DNA from: Phytomonas francai
Taxonomy: Eukaryota > Euglenozoa > Kinetoplastea > Trypanosomatida > Trypanosomatidae
DNA length: 64,000 nucleotides
Direction: 5' to 3'
Assembly (NCBI GenBank): GCA_001766655.1
Contig: MJCC01000009.1
Coordinates: 191,496-255,495, forward strand
Shown here: piece by piece, positions 39,554-48,461 of the stretch
Layout: the number at the start of each line of letters is the position of its first letter
How positions within the stretch are numbered: position 1 is the first letter of the stretch
Translations under genes and position numbers: made by a program
Notes under the pieces: generated by a model
What the model was told of the DNA's origin: nothing
Database searches by the model: none
Seen by the model: only the letters and a program-made list of their open reading frames with translations

Positions 39554-42025
39554 GGGGGGTGGCACAGACACGAGGGGCAATGGCACCCACAGGAGGGGGG
39601 GGGGTGGCACAGACACGAGGGGCAATGGCACCCACGAGAAGGGGGGGGTGGCACGGGGGAGGACGCGGCCCCCCCCCCGCCGGCGTCACGGCAGCGGAGG
39701 CGACGACGGCCAAAGAAGGGGCGGGCGGGCCGCCGAGCGGCGCCTCAGGGGCTGTGCGGGGACTGCTGGGGCTGCCCACGCTGCGGCGGCGGCGGGCTCC
39801 CCCACGCGGAGGCGGGCGCTCGGGGACATCTGCCGCCCTGCTCGGGGGTTCGCGTCGAGATCACCGGGGAGATGCGGTATCGCGTGAGCTGCACGTACTG
39901 CCGTTGGCAGGGGTGTCGCGATTTCGACTCCTTGCAGGAGGTGAACAGCTACTTGAATGGGATGACGGCAGGACGCACGGCGGTAATGCGCTCCTGGCGG
40001 GAAGCTCGGCGCGAGGCGAATGAAGTGCTTCGTCGGGCCTACGGCCCCCTTCGGGTTGAACCTTTTGGGTCGTCTTCCCCGTCCTCTGCTTCGGCGTATT
40101 TCCCCGTGGACACGGTAAAGCCGCTGAGTTTCTCAAAAATGGCGTGGGATAAATACGTGGAACTGCAACGACCGGCGCGTATGCAGCCCATCTCTCCCCG
40201 TAAGCCCACTATCCCAGATCCAGCGCCGCAGGAGAAGAGTGATAAACCGTCAACGATGAGAAGCAATGAGCTTAAAAAAAAAGAGGAAGAAGAAGAAAAG
40301 CACGTATTTGAGGAGGTTGCGCAAATGAATCACACACATAGTTCACACGTGGACCCTCTTAATCCGTCCTCTTCCTCATTACCCCCTCGGCATCCGGCGG
40401 TAGCGCTGGATAAGCTGCGAGAACTTTATTCTAATCGGGCGATTCGCCGCGTCGCGCGTCCGGATGCCTCTCTAGACTCAGTAGGTGGCAACCCCAGTAA
40501 CCTTGAAAAAAAAGATCAAACGCATCCAAACTACGTGATGGAAATGGCATCTTGTGATATGTCCTATGCAGAAGGTCATAAAAGGCGTGAAATCGACAAA
40601 ACCAAGGGTCAAATCGCTCTTTTCTCTGATGAGCTATGCTGGATAGCGGCCTCGCAGCGTTCTCAATGGGGGCTTCATCCAACTTTTATTGCTGCCACGC
40701 AGGATCTTGAAGAACTGCAGAAAAGTATAGCCAACTGTTCGACCTCCTTTACAGACATTAGTGGTTGGAGGATGCATACAAAGACCATCGCTCCATTAAG
40801 GGGGCTAAGGAACCCCTTTTCCTCGATCCACTCGCCATCATTCTCATCATTGCCAACGATGGTGAACCTGCCAAAAGCTCAAACAGGGAACAAACACACT
40901 TTGGAGGATCATTCACCCTTCAATGTGCTTCTTCAGAAACCCGAAAATCGTACACTTTGCGAGAGATTGATCAATTATTTCCCAAAACGACTCTTGAAAG
41001 AAGGTATTACCGCAACTGTTCTTTGGAATATGCGAGATGGCATAAACGAAAGCGCAAGAATCGATGAGGGAGTCAACACCTTTAGAAAAGTGGAAGAAGA
41101 TGCAAAGGGCTTTGGTGGTGATGCTAGTATTCAGGATCCGGTAGGTGAATCAAGCCTCCCTGTGGAGAAAAAGATGGTGTTTACCAAAACACTCGCTATC
41201 CTTGATAGGAGTGAGCAGGAGGAGGATGTTAAACAGATCTTAGAATGCTGGAAATCTCATCTAGGCAATTCAGGATCCGATTTATTATCATCGCCAAAGT
41301 TGAACTATACCTATAATATCGTCTGCGCAAATCACTTCAGCGCCGTCCGAACTCTCCCCTATCTTCAATACGTACCTCCTTCACCTTTACCGCAAGCACC
41401 TAACGATTTGAACGAATCATATAATGCTGAGGATCATGTTACAAATCGCGTGTTGATGTCATTTCGTTTTATCAACCTTGGGATGCAAGCGATGGTGATT
41501 CGACGCATACGTATCGCACGTCAATGCGTTGGTAGCCGTAATGTTGGGAGCCCTCTCTCCATAGAGTTTAATAGTAGCTATCCACAAATCTTTCACCCTT
41601 CAGTCGCGCAATCCACGGTGTTTGAAAAAAACGAAAATCTCGAAAAAGTAGACTACTCGCTAATTGACCAGGAAAAAGACTGGGTGCGTTTGCTTCCACG
41701 ATGTAGCCCTGCTGAGGCTGCCGTTGGAAACTTGATGAACTACGCAAACGCGGAGTTGCCTTCGTGTGTAATTGAAAAGTGTACAGAATCGACAAGGGAG
41801 CTTTGCTTTGATATTATTTTGAATGGCGTTGAGGACAATGTTAACGAAACCAGCGCGGCGGTTTTGGGCCTTGAAGAACCTCGCAGAGCTCAAAGATATT
41901 TAGGTTTAGAAATTGACGCCTTTACCTTTCTTGACATGAGCTCCCTTAGTAATGAAGAGAATGCTCTACCCAACTCGTACAATGGCTATTATAGAATAAC
42001 GTTTGGAAATACCATTGTCTGGTAA
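39554..42025 (+). CDS. Dynactin subunit 4 (p62)-like protein, 5' end missing
   Basis: Open in one frame from the gap to 42025. The earliest ATG after the gap is at 39872, but clear family sequence lies upstream of it: CGDCWGCPRC (39755-39784) corresponds to the C-x2-C-x2-C-x2-C zinc site of dynactin p62, and CTYCRWQGCRD (39890-39922) to the following YxLxCxxCRWxxRD element. The C-terminal part has beta-strand segments (YNIVCANHFSAVRTLPYLQYV, RVLMSFRFINLGMQAMVIRR) in the position of the p62 beta domain, and ends with a strand YYRITFGNTIVW. Between them is a low-complexity, acidic linker. p62 sits at the pointed end of dynactin, the activator of cytoplasmic dynein. The first part is repeat-encoded or lost in the gap. 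Confidence 0.6.
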   Translation, partial: GGWHRHEGQWHPQEGGGWHRHEGQWHPREGGGGTGEDAAPPPPASRQRRRRRPKKGRAGRRAAPQGLCGDCWGCPRCGGGGLPHAEAGARGHLPPCSGVRVEITGEMRYRVSCTYCRWQGCRDFDSLQEVNSYLNGMTAGRTAVMRSWREARREANEVLRRAYGPLRVEPFGSSSPSSASAYFPVDTVKPLSFSKMAWDKYVELQRPARMQPISPRKPTIPDPAPQEKSDKPSTMRSNELKKKEEEEEKHVFEEVAQMNHTHSSHVDPLNPSSSSLPPRHPAVALDKLRELYSNRAIRRVARPDASLDSVGGNPSNLEKKDQTHPNYVMEMASCDMSYAEGHKRREIDKTKGQIALFSDELCWIAASQRSQWGLHPTFIAATQDLEELQKSIANCSTSFTDISGWRMHTKTIAPLRGLRNPFSSIHSPSFSSLPTMVNLPKAQTGNKHTLEDHSPFNVLLQKPENRTLCERLINYFPKRLLKEGITATVLWNMRDGINESARIDEGVNTFRKVEEDAKGFGGDASIQDPVGESSLPVEKKMVFTKTLAILDRSEQEEDVKQILECWKSHLGNSGSDLLSSPKLNYTYNIVCANHFSAVRTLPYLQYVPPSPLPQAPNDLNESYNAEDHVTNRVLMSFRFINLGMQAMVIRRIRIARQCVGSRNVGSPLSIEFNSSYPQIFHPSVAQSTVFEKNENLEKVDYSLIDQEKDWVRLLPRCSPAEAAVGNLMNYANAELPSCVIEKCTESTRELCFDIILNGVEDNVNETSAAVLGLEEPRRAQRYLGLEIDAFTFLDMSSLSNEENALPNSYNGYYRITFGNTIVW
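39555..39653. repeat. GC-rich minisatellite, 45-bp unit
   Basis: Two full copies and a partial third of a unit containing GGTGGCACAGACACGAGG and GGCAATGGCACCCAC, spaced 45 and 44 bases. The array begins at the gap edge, so more copies are probably inside it. The unit length is a multiple of three, so it can be translated without breaking a frame. Confidence 0.9.
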
Positions 42026-42446
42026 CTAACGTATAGCTTTTCCTCTATACTTAAAAAAAAAAAGCTTTCCTTGTTTACCTAATTTACGCCTTGATTCTTT
42101 TTTTTTTGGGGGGGGGGGGGGTTGGAAAAACGCTGTAAAAATATTATTAGTCTTATTTCTCGTTTCATTAAGAATGTCAAAAGGATGAGGATGTCAAATG
42201 TTCCGCCGCTCTTTTCCTTATCATTCCCTTCTTGTGTCATGAAAAAAAAAGGCAAGTGCAATATTTAGATCTCTTCATATAATGCGCATCGTAGTATTTT
42301 GTAGCAACCAATATTGTGACTTCTCGAAGGTTCATCATTAAGAATATCGAACTCTTTGAAATAATTAAGATACGAAACTAAATACATTGAAGCATATTCA
42401 ACAGTAAATACCCTATCGAACGTTTTCATCCTTTTAGACTAGCAAA
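42026..42446. other. Intergenic region with a long G run
   Basis: No gene seen. It contains T9 followed by 14 G (42108-42121), a probable sequencing weak spot. Confidence 0.6.
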
Positions 42447-45400
42447 ATGGGTCATGAAGGTAATCCAATGTTCAATAGCCTCAATACAGTTCATAGTGAA
42501 GAGATTTTTTTCATTCCATCCTCAGATACTGAAGATGAGGAAGAGGCATACTTCCCTTTAGCAGAATTTAGACAAACACAAGGTGGTATGGAAGCTGGAA
42601 ACGCGCCGAGAAACAAGATTTCCAAGTATGAAAGTCTTAGCGTTGGTGATGACTTGGGTGTCAATACCTCCGATGCGTCAAGTTCCTCCTCATTCTACAG
42701 CCCTACAGTGGATGATGTTCTTTTTGGTTATCCTGACCGGCATGGACGTGAGGAAACCGCGAAGGAGAACAGTTTTTTGCGTACGAATTCCATCGTCCGT
42801 GATGAATACCCAAACGTTCAGCCTCCTCTTAGTCCTGAGAAAAATGCCTACCCCCATCCGGAGGACTTTCGATGGTATGCCGGGGGCTCTCCTATTGCTA
42901 TGCCTAAGTCTCAAACCCCACTCCCCCTTCCACCGTTATCGTTAAAGGAACTGCTTGTGATGACCTCTGCGGAGGTTCGAAATCGATTGGAACCATTTTT
43001 CATTCGTAAGGAGAACCACTTTAGACTCTTTCGGGATACCAAACGGGAGGGTTCACTGGGGAGCGACGACGAGGACGAGAAATTCGCGCCGCAAGGCAAA
43101 GAAGACCCGGGCTTAGTGACAGAAAAGATGTGGTGGCGTCGCCGCCGTCGGGATCGCCGCGCACGGCTTGTAAATATTTCGAACTGGTCTAACGACGGCG
43201 TTAGGGATTCAAACGAGGATATTTTGCTTCCTGCCACCTTGGTTCCAGGGTCGAGCTACTACCGCTACCGTCCAGCATTACTTCCACGTCGTCCTCATCC
43301 CAGTGGAGTGTCCCCACATGAGGAGACTTGTGAAGATCCTTTACAGAGTCGAGAAAGTGAGATACCGCCGCCGCGAACACTCCGTGAGCATCAGATTGAT
43401 GGAATACGCTTTATGTGGAGCATTCTCGTAGAGGGCCCCGTGGGGCAGGTGCCCGCCGTGGGCTGCATTCTAGCGCATACCATGGGGCTTGGCAAAACTG
43501 CGCAGGTTGTGGTCTTTACACACCTCTTCACCGCTTTCCTTCGCGGTGAGGCTTCAAACACTCGTGGTATGACTGCAAAACGAGCCCGCGATAAGGAGCA
43601 TGTCGGCAGCTCACGAATCAACCCACGCATCCTAATTGTTGCCCCTAAATCAACCCTACCGGGGTGGTTGAAGGAGTTCACGAGCTGGTCTTCCTACTTT
43701 CCAAGTGAGCGACGGCTTTCGCCAATGTTCATTGATAGCAGCAGTTCGCAGTTACCGCAGCGGCTGCGGACCTTCCATGATTGGCGCCACAAAGGGGGTG
43801 TCCTGTTGATTGGATACGAGGCCCTATCTCGCATAGTAGAGGTTGTTGGCGAAGAGCGTCTGATTTCCAAGGATTATCCGTATACGGAGCTGATGGTCTG
43901 TGATGAGGCCCACCGCTTAAAGTCCTCTCAACTAAAAGTAACTTCTGCGCTTTCCAGCCTGCACCCGCTCCGTCGTCTGCTGCTCACCGGCACTCCCTTG
44001 CAAAATCATCTTGAGGAGTACTGGGCGATGGTGAACTTCGCGATGCCACGCTACCTTGGTCGGCAGCATTTCAAGAACTACTTTGCCCACCCGATCGAGT
44101 CCAGCGTGGATCACACCGCCTCCGAGCGAGAAGTCGATCTCGCCCGGAAAGCGCTCCTCATATTGGCTAACAAGACCAAGCCCTTCATTCAGCGGGTGGA
44201 CTGCACGCCGCTCAAAGAGGAGCTTCCACCGCTGCATGAATATGTGGTCGTCGTTCCCATGACGGATCTTCAGCGCGAGCTCTACCAGCGCTTCCTGCAG
44301 GTTGTTCTTAAGGATGCGAACAGCGAGTTCCGCCTTCTTCCCGCGGTCTCGCTTTCCGGGAAGATCTCAGCGCATCCCCAGCTCGCGTTCGACCAGTTCA
44401 AGAAAGAAGAGTGCCTTCGAGCTGAAAGACGTGACCGAACTCGAGAAGCGTGGCGGGAGGCCGATACCGCGGCCCCCCAGGCTTTAAATAAGCGCAGAAG
44501 ACGACCCCACATCCAAAGGAGGGCGCCGTTCGCAGATGGCGATGAGCCCTACAACGACGACGATGATCTGTTTGACGCTGAGAACGACGTCGAGCGCCTT
44601 CATCGGAGCTCCACGACCCCCCACCCACCCCTCTCCTACGCCCTTCTGTGCAAACCACTGCCAGGCTACGTCCCGCAGCTGGAGGATGGCAGAAAGATGC
44701 ACGTCGCCCTATGTATCATCCTCGAGACGATGCGGTTGGGCGAGAAGTGTGTGCTGTTTAGCCACTCGACGCGGCTGCTGGACCTGTTCGAGGTTTTTAT
44801 CGGCCAGGTGAACGCCGGCGCGGAGATCCTGCCCGCGCGCGGGGGGGAGGGCGAGGGGGCGGTGGCCGGTGCAGGGCGCGCGGCCTTGCCGCGGCGGCCG
44901 ATTCGCTACGCGCGGCTGGACGGCACCCACCCCACCGCCCAGCGCGACGCCCTGCTGACCGCTTTCAACGACGCCGACGACGTCTCGGACCTCTTTCTGA
45001 TGAGCACGAAGGCCGGCGGGGTCGGGGTCCGGCTCACCGCCGCGACCCGCGTGATTCTCCTCGACGGCGGCTTCAACCCGAGCGACGACCGCCAGGCGAT
45101 CGGCCGCGTCTACCGCTACGGCCAGACCCGCCCGGTCCGCGTCTACCGCCTGCTGAGCGCGCCCAGCCTCGAGGTCGCCGTCTTTGGCCAGAAGCTCGCG
45201 AAGGAGTGGCTCTTCCGGACGGTGGTCGAGGCGGCGTCCGTGCGGCGGGACGGGCTGCGGGGGATGCGGCTCCGGGGGGTCCGCACCCGGCTCGCGCGCA
45301 CGGCCCGCGCGCTGCGGGCGGGGAGGGGCGGGGCGGGGCCCTTCTCAGCCTCCGCAGGGGAGCCTCCCTCAGGGGGGCCTCCCTCAGGGGAGCCTCCCTC

Positions 45401-46256
45401 AGAGGGGCTGCGCCCGTCACAGGGGGCTCTGGCGGACCCCGTCCTGGACGCGATCCGCCCGCTGCTGGCCCAGGTCCGGCCGTACGCGACGTTTCTGCGA
45501 CAGGACGCGGCACCGCGCCGCGAGGACGGCCTCGACGACACGAACCCGCGACGTCCACGAGAGGAGGCGGAAGAGGAGGAGGAGGAGGAGGGGGGGGGCG
45601 AGAGAAGGATACGGACACGGACGCGTACGGGGGCCACCAAGGGCGTCGTCCCGCTGCCGGACCGATCATTTGTGAGTTTAGTAGATGACATCGTCCGATC
45701 GCGCGTAGGGACGGACTCGCATCTTAAGGGCCTCCTCCACGCCATGGGACTCAGGGTGGACTCAACGACAGGGACTGTCCAAAAGGTCAACGCTGAAATG
45801 GAGAGTGGATTCCAGGTAGGGGGCAACCCCCTTGAGAGGGACACGCGGATGCGGGAGCGAAACCGCTTACCCGACGGGAGTTCCGAACAAAGAGGAAATG
45901 GAGTTGTGTGCCTTAGAGGTATTCAGTTGGGGTTGGATAATACTCCTGCAGAGGTAGTATCACCACAGCGCCCAAATCAGAGTGTGAAAAGCCAATCTCC
46001 TTCACAAGGGGTACTCTCTTTGAGCTCGACATTTGAGGAGGAAGAAGAAACCGATATTCACGTCCTAAGGGACAATGAACCCAGGGATACACGAAATCAA
46101 GAAGTAAATATTTTCGGTTCTTCATCTTTTGTGAACCAGCGCCATCAAAATCTAGTGACAAGACGGCGAAGACTGAGAGGAATCGATCCGAGCATGTACG
46201 CATCGTTTCGCCCTGGCAGCACACCTCATCTAGCAATTGATATTGATGACACCTAG
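42447..46256 (+). CDS. SNF2-family ATPase, ATRX/Rad54-like
   Basis: A 1269-residue chromatin-remodelling or DNA-translocase ATPase. The N-terminal 300 residues are acidic and low complexity. The motor starts at about 310 with LREHQIDGIRFMW. It has motif I GCILAHTMGLGKT (about 346, the GCILAH lead-in being typical of ATRX and ARIP4), motif Ia IVAPKSTLPGW, motif II VCDEAHRLKS (DEAH, about 486) and motif III LLLTGTPLQN. The second lobe has KCVLFSHSTRLLDLFE, STKAGGVGVRLTAATRVILLD and motif VI QAIGRVYRYGQTRPV (about 883). The C-terminal 350 residues are low complexity with an EPPSG/GPPSG repeat. No ADD, PHD, chromo or bromo domain is visible, so this is ATRX-like in the motor only. The start is the first ATG. 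GC content is very high from about 44.8 to 45.6 kb. Confidence 0.88.
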   Translation: MGHEGNPMFNSLNTVHSEEIFFIPSSDTEDEEEAYFPLAEFRQTQGGMEAGNAPRNKISKYESLSVGDDLGVNTSDASSSSSFYSPTVDDVLFGYPDRHGREETAKENSFLRTNSIVRDEYPNVQPPLSPEKNAYPHPEDFRWYAGGSPIAMPKSQTPLPLPPLSLKELLVMTSAEVRNRLEPFFIRKENHFRLFRDTKREGSLGSDDEDEKFAPQGKEDPGLVTEKMWWRRRRRDRRARLVNISNWSNDGVRDSNEDILLPATLVPGSSYYRYRPALLPRRPHPSGVSPHEETCEDPLQSRESEIPPPRTLREHQIDGIRFMWSILVEGPVGQVPAVGCILAHTMGLGKTAQVVVFTHLFTAFLRGEASNTRGMTAKRARDKEHVGSSRINPRILIVAPKSTLPGWLKEFTSWSSYFPSERRLSPMFIDSSSSQLPQRLRTFHDWRHKGGVLLIGYEALSRIVEVVGEERLISKDYPYTELMVCDEAHRLKSSQLKVTSALSSLHPLRRLLLTGTPLQNHLEEYWAMVNFAMPRYLGRQHFKNYFAHPIESSVDHTASEREVDLARKALLILANKTKPFIQRVDCTPLKEELPPLHEYVVVVPMTDLQRELYQRFLQVVLKDANSEFRLLPAVSLSGKISAHPQLAFDQFKKEECLRAERRDRTREAWREADTAAPQALNKRRRRPHIQRRAPFADGDEPYNDDDDLFDAENDVERLHRSSTTPHPPLSYALLCKPLPGYVPQLEDGRKMHVALCIILETMRLGEKCVLFSHSTRLLDLFEVFIGQVNAGAEILPARGGEGEGAVAGAGRAALPRRPIRYARLDGTHPTAQRDALLTAFNDADDVSDLFLMSTKAGGVGVRLTAATRVILLDGGFNPSDDRQAIGRVYRYGQTRPVRVYRLLSAPSLEVAVFGQKLAKEWLFRTVVEAASVRRDGLRGMRLRGVRTRLARTARALRAGRGGAGPFSASAGEPPSGGPPSGEPPSEGLRPSQGALADPVLDAIRPLLAQVRPYATFLRQDAAPRREDGLDDTNPRRPREEAEEEEEEEGGGERRIRTRTRTGATKGVVPLPDRSFVSLVDDIVRSRVGTDSHLKGLLHAMGLRVDSTTGTVQKVNAEMESGFQVGGNPLERDTRMRERNRLPDGSSEQRGNGVVCLRGIQLGLDNTPAEVVSPQRPNQSVKSQSPSQGVLSLSSTFEEEEETDIHVLRDNEPRDTRNQEVNIFGSSSFVNQRHQNLVTRRRRLRGIDPSMYASFRPGSTPHLAIDIDDT
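45357..45401 (+). repeat. 15-nt in-frame tandem repeat in the SNF2 gene
   Basis: Three units of the form GGGGAGCCTCCCTCA encode Pro/Gly/Ser-rich pentapeptides in the disordered tail of the ATPase. Confidence 0.9.
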
Positions 46257-46608
46257 AGGGGGTGAATATAGACTTTTCCTTTGCTCTTGTCATTAAAGCA
46301 TCCGTTTGTAAACTGTAAGTGGGAGGCGTCAGGGAAGAAGTGGCTTCGGAAGTTTGTAATAGTTGGTATTGGCACTTTTTCCATTTTTCTCTATTTCAAG
46401 AAATAGACAATAGCGGATCGCTGAAATATTAACCACCTATAACAAAAAAAAAAACATTCCTTGCAAATGCACGTACTTGAGAGCGCTTGCTTTTAAATCT
46501 TTCTTTCCTCTCCAAAAATCCAGTGGTATAGAGCTTGTCGAAAGGGGGGGGGGAGATTGATTTTAGAAAGACAAGACACACATTTTCAAGGCTCGTATTA
46601 CCCACTTT
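46257..46608. other. Intergenic region
   Basis: No gene seen. It contains an A run (46443-46454) and ten G (46544-46553) shortly before the next start. Confidence 0.55.
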
Positions 46609-47973
46609 ATGTTGCAGCAGACGATACCGACAAGATCAAGCCCCCCCACAGGCAAAGGAGCCGCATACAGACGGGCTCAGGTGGGGGAATCTAAGAGCGT
46701 AATCCTTACACGACCGTATGATAAGGCGTGGACCTGCCCTCGCTGCTCAAGGATTTCCCTGGATATTCGCAGCGTATGTGGCAGTTGTCTTAACCCGGAA
46801 CCCAGTACTGATGCTGCCGCGAGTGCTAAGGATCCCCAGAAGCAGGAGCGACTTTATTTGCGACCTCCAGGCTACACCAAAGACACTGGAGTGCGCCTTC
46901 ACAAGATGCCCAACACCCATCGTGTTTATCGTCAATTTATGGAACCTCTTGAGATAAAAGGCAAAAAAAAAAAATCTTCTTTGGATTCTTGCCCGGATAT
47001 AGTGGAAGGAGAGGAAAACAGCAGGAGCAAAATCAACGAGGACAACTATGCTAAGGCGATATTTGACGGTGAAAATGATTCTGAGGATGAGCCACTGGGC
47101 GAATTCGTACGACCTACAAAACGAGATATGGTTGGCTTGGACTTTAAAAAAACGAGTCCCCCACCACGGTCAACGAAGAAGTCCCCAGGATTTACTCATT
47201 TTATTTCTCTTCCAATTGGAAAACTCCCAGCGTTGCGGCCGTTAGCGGGGGCCTTCTTAAAAGCCTTACGCGATTTTCTTGAAAAAGGGTCTGGCGTCGA
47301 TGATGTTGCGACTTCAAACGAATCGTCAAAAAACAAAGAGAAAGGTGATAGAAGGTTTGACGTCAGATACCCGACACCAGGGGATGTAGCTAATGTTGAC
47401 AAACTCCACATTACCCTACTAATGTTATCACTCCAAAACGAAAAGGATGTGAAGTTTGCAAAAAGCCTCCTACATGTATTTGCTGAGCGCTGGGCTTCTT
47501 TTCGGAAATCGGAGCTCGAGAAGGAAACACCCGACGACACTAATATGGCTGGACTTCGACTGACGCTTGGCGGGCTGCAGGCAATGCCAAACCGTTCAAA
47601 AGGCTATCCAGACCCTTGCCGAACCGGAGTCGTTTACATGGAGCTTCATCATACCACTCTTCTTAGCCAACTCCAGAATCTGCTATTTAACACCTTTTCG
47701 GAGTTGATCAGCGACCAAAGTGAGGCCGATCACTCAAAGTTTTTCCACATGACTATTATTAACAAAAAATGGTCTTCAGATCAGAAATCTAAGTTGTTCG
47801 ATGCCACAGGGGTGTTAAAGCGTTTTGGGAAGGCAACGATTGGGAAGATGGAGGCAAACGGCGATGCTATCCAGCAGTACGACGTGTGGGTGGATCGCTT
47901 AGAGCTGAACCGCAGGTTTACTGCGGGTTGTTCCACTAATGAATATTATGTTGAGGATGTTGTGACACTATGA
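46609..47973 (+). CDS. RanBP2-type zinc finger plus AKAP7/ASCC1-like 2H phosphoesterase
   Basis: A 454-residue protein with two recognisable parts. Residues 41-64 (WTCPRCSRISLDIRSVCGSC) form a RanBP2-type zinc finger, a single-stranded-RNA-binding fold. From about residue 200 the AKAP7-NLS/2',5'-RNA-ligase-like domain follows: THFISLPIGKLPAL, then the first HxT motif in KLHITLLMLSL (His267) and the second in FFHMTIINKKW (His380). Their spacing is expected for a 2H phosphoesterase with both catalytic His-x-Thr pairs kept. It ends with YDVWVDRLELNRRF and NEYYVEDVVTL as in that family. The pairing suggests RNA binding and processing of RNA ends or cyclic phosphates; the substrate is unknown. The linker (about 100-190) is Lys- and Glu-rich. 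The start is the first ATG. Confidence 0.82.
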   Translation: MLQQTIPTRSSPPTGKGAAYRRAQVGESKSVILTRPYDKAWTCPRCSRISLDIRSVCGSCLNPEPSTDAAASAKDPQKQERLYLRPPGYTKDTGVRLHKMPNTHRVYRQFMEPLEIKGKKKKSSLDSCPDIVEGEENSRSKINEDNYAKAIFDGENDSEDEPLGEFVRPTKRDMVGLDFKKTSPPPRSTKKSPGFTHFISLPIGKLPALRPLAGAFLKALRDFLEKGSGVDDVATSNESSKNKEKGDRRFDVRYPTPGDVANVDKLHITLLMLSLQNEKDVKFAKSLLHVFAERWASFRKSELEKETPDDTNMAGLRLTLGGLQAMPNRSKGYPDPCRTGVVYMELHHTTLLSQLQNLLFNTFSELISDQSEADHSKFFHMTIINKKWSSDQKSKLFDATGVLKRFGKATIGKMEANGDAIQQYDVWVDRLELNRRFTAGCSTNEYYVEDVVTL

Positions 47974-48114
47974 AATTTTGAGAAACCGCTGAAAAAGCGG
48001 AAAAGAAAAGCAGATAAAGAAACAAAATCTAATCAGTGATCGTAATTAGACAGAGAATAGTAAAAAGTATTCATTGTTTGGCGTTATGAAGGATGTTCCT
48101 TTTTCTCCCTCGGT

Positions 48115-48169
48115 TATATATATATATATATATACATGTGGTGTATGTATGTGTGTGTGTGTGTGTGTG
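48115..48169. repeat. Compound (TA)n-(GT)n microsatellite
   Basis: TA units (48115-48134), a short spacer, then a GT run (to 48169). Confidence 0.9.
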
Positions 48170-48408
48170 GAAACCCCTTTGGAATCGATTATTCCGATTA
48201 GGGAATGATGTAACCTTGATAGGTTAGTTGTCACGTACCCTATGATCTTTGAATCTGCAACAGAAACGATACGGCATAATGTAAGCGCATGCTAATACTT
48301 TTTCCCACAATTTGCAATGACTAAAAAGTGCTGTAGAGCGAGTATAGGGAGCTTCTTCCGGCACGCCTGTGCATAGCCTTCAATATTTTCGAAGTTTACT
48401 CATACTAC

Positions 48409-48430
48409 TCCTCCTTTCTTTTTCTCTTAG
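48409..48430 (+). promoter_or_regulatory. Candidate trans-splice acceptor of the TRAPP subunit gene
   Basis: A 20-base, almost pure pyrimidine tract (CTCCTCCTTTCTTTTTCTCTT) ends in AG, 31 bases before the ATG at 48462. Inferred from the kinetoplastid pattern. Confidence 0.55.
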
Positions 48431-48461
48431 AATATAGTATTGCTTGGATCTTTGAAACTGT

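Larger units (their letters stand above)
47974..48461. other. Intergenic region
   Basis: No gene seen. It contains a (TA)n/(GT)n compound microsatellite and a good pyrimidine tract with AG at 48430 before the TRAPP gene. Confidence 0.6.
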
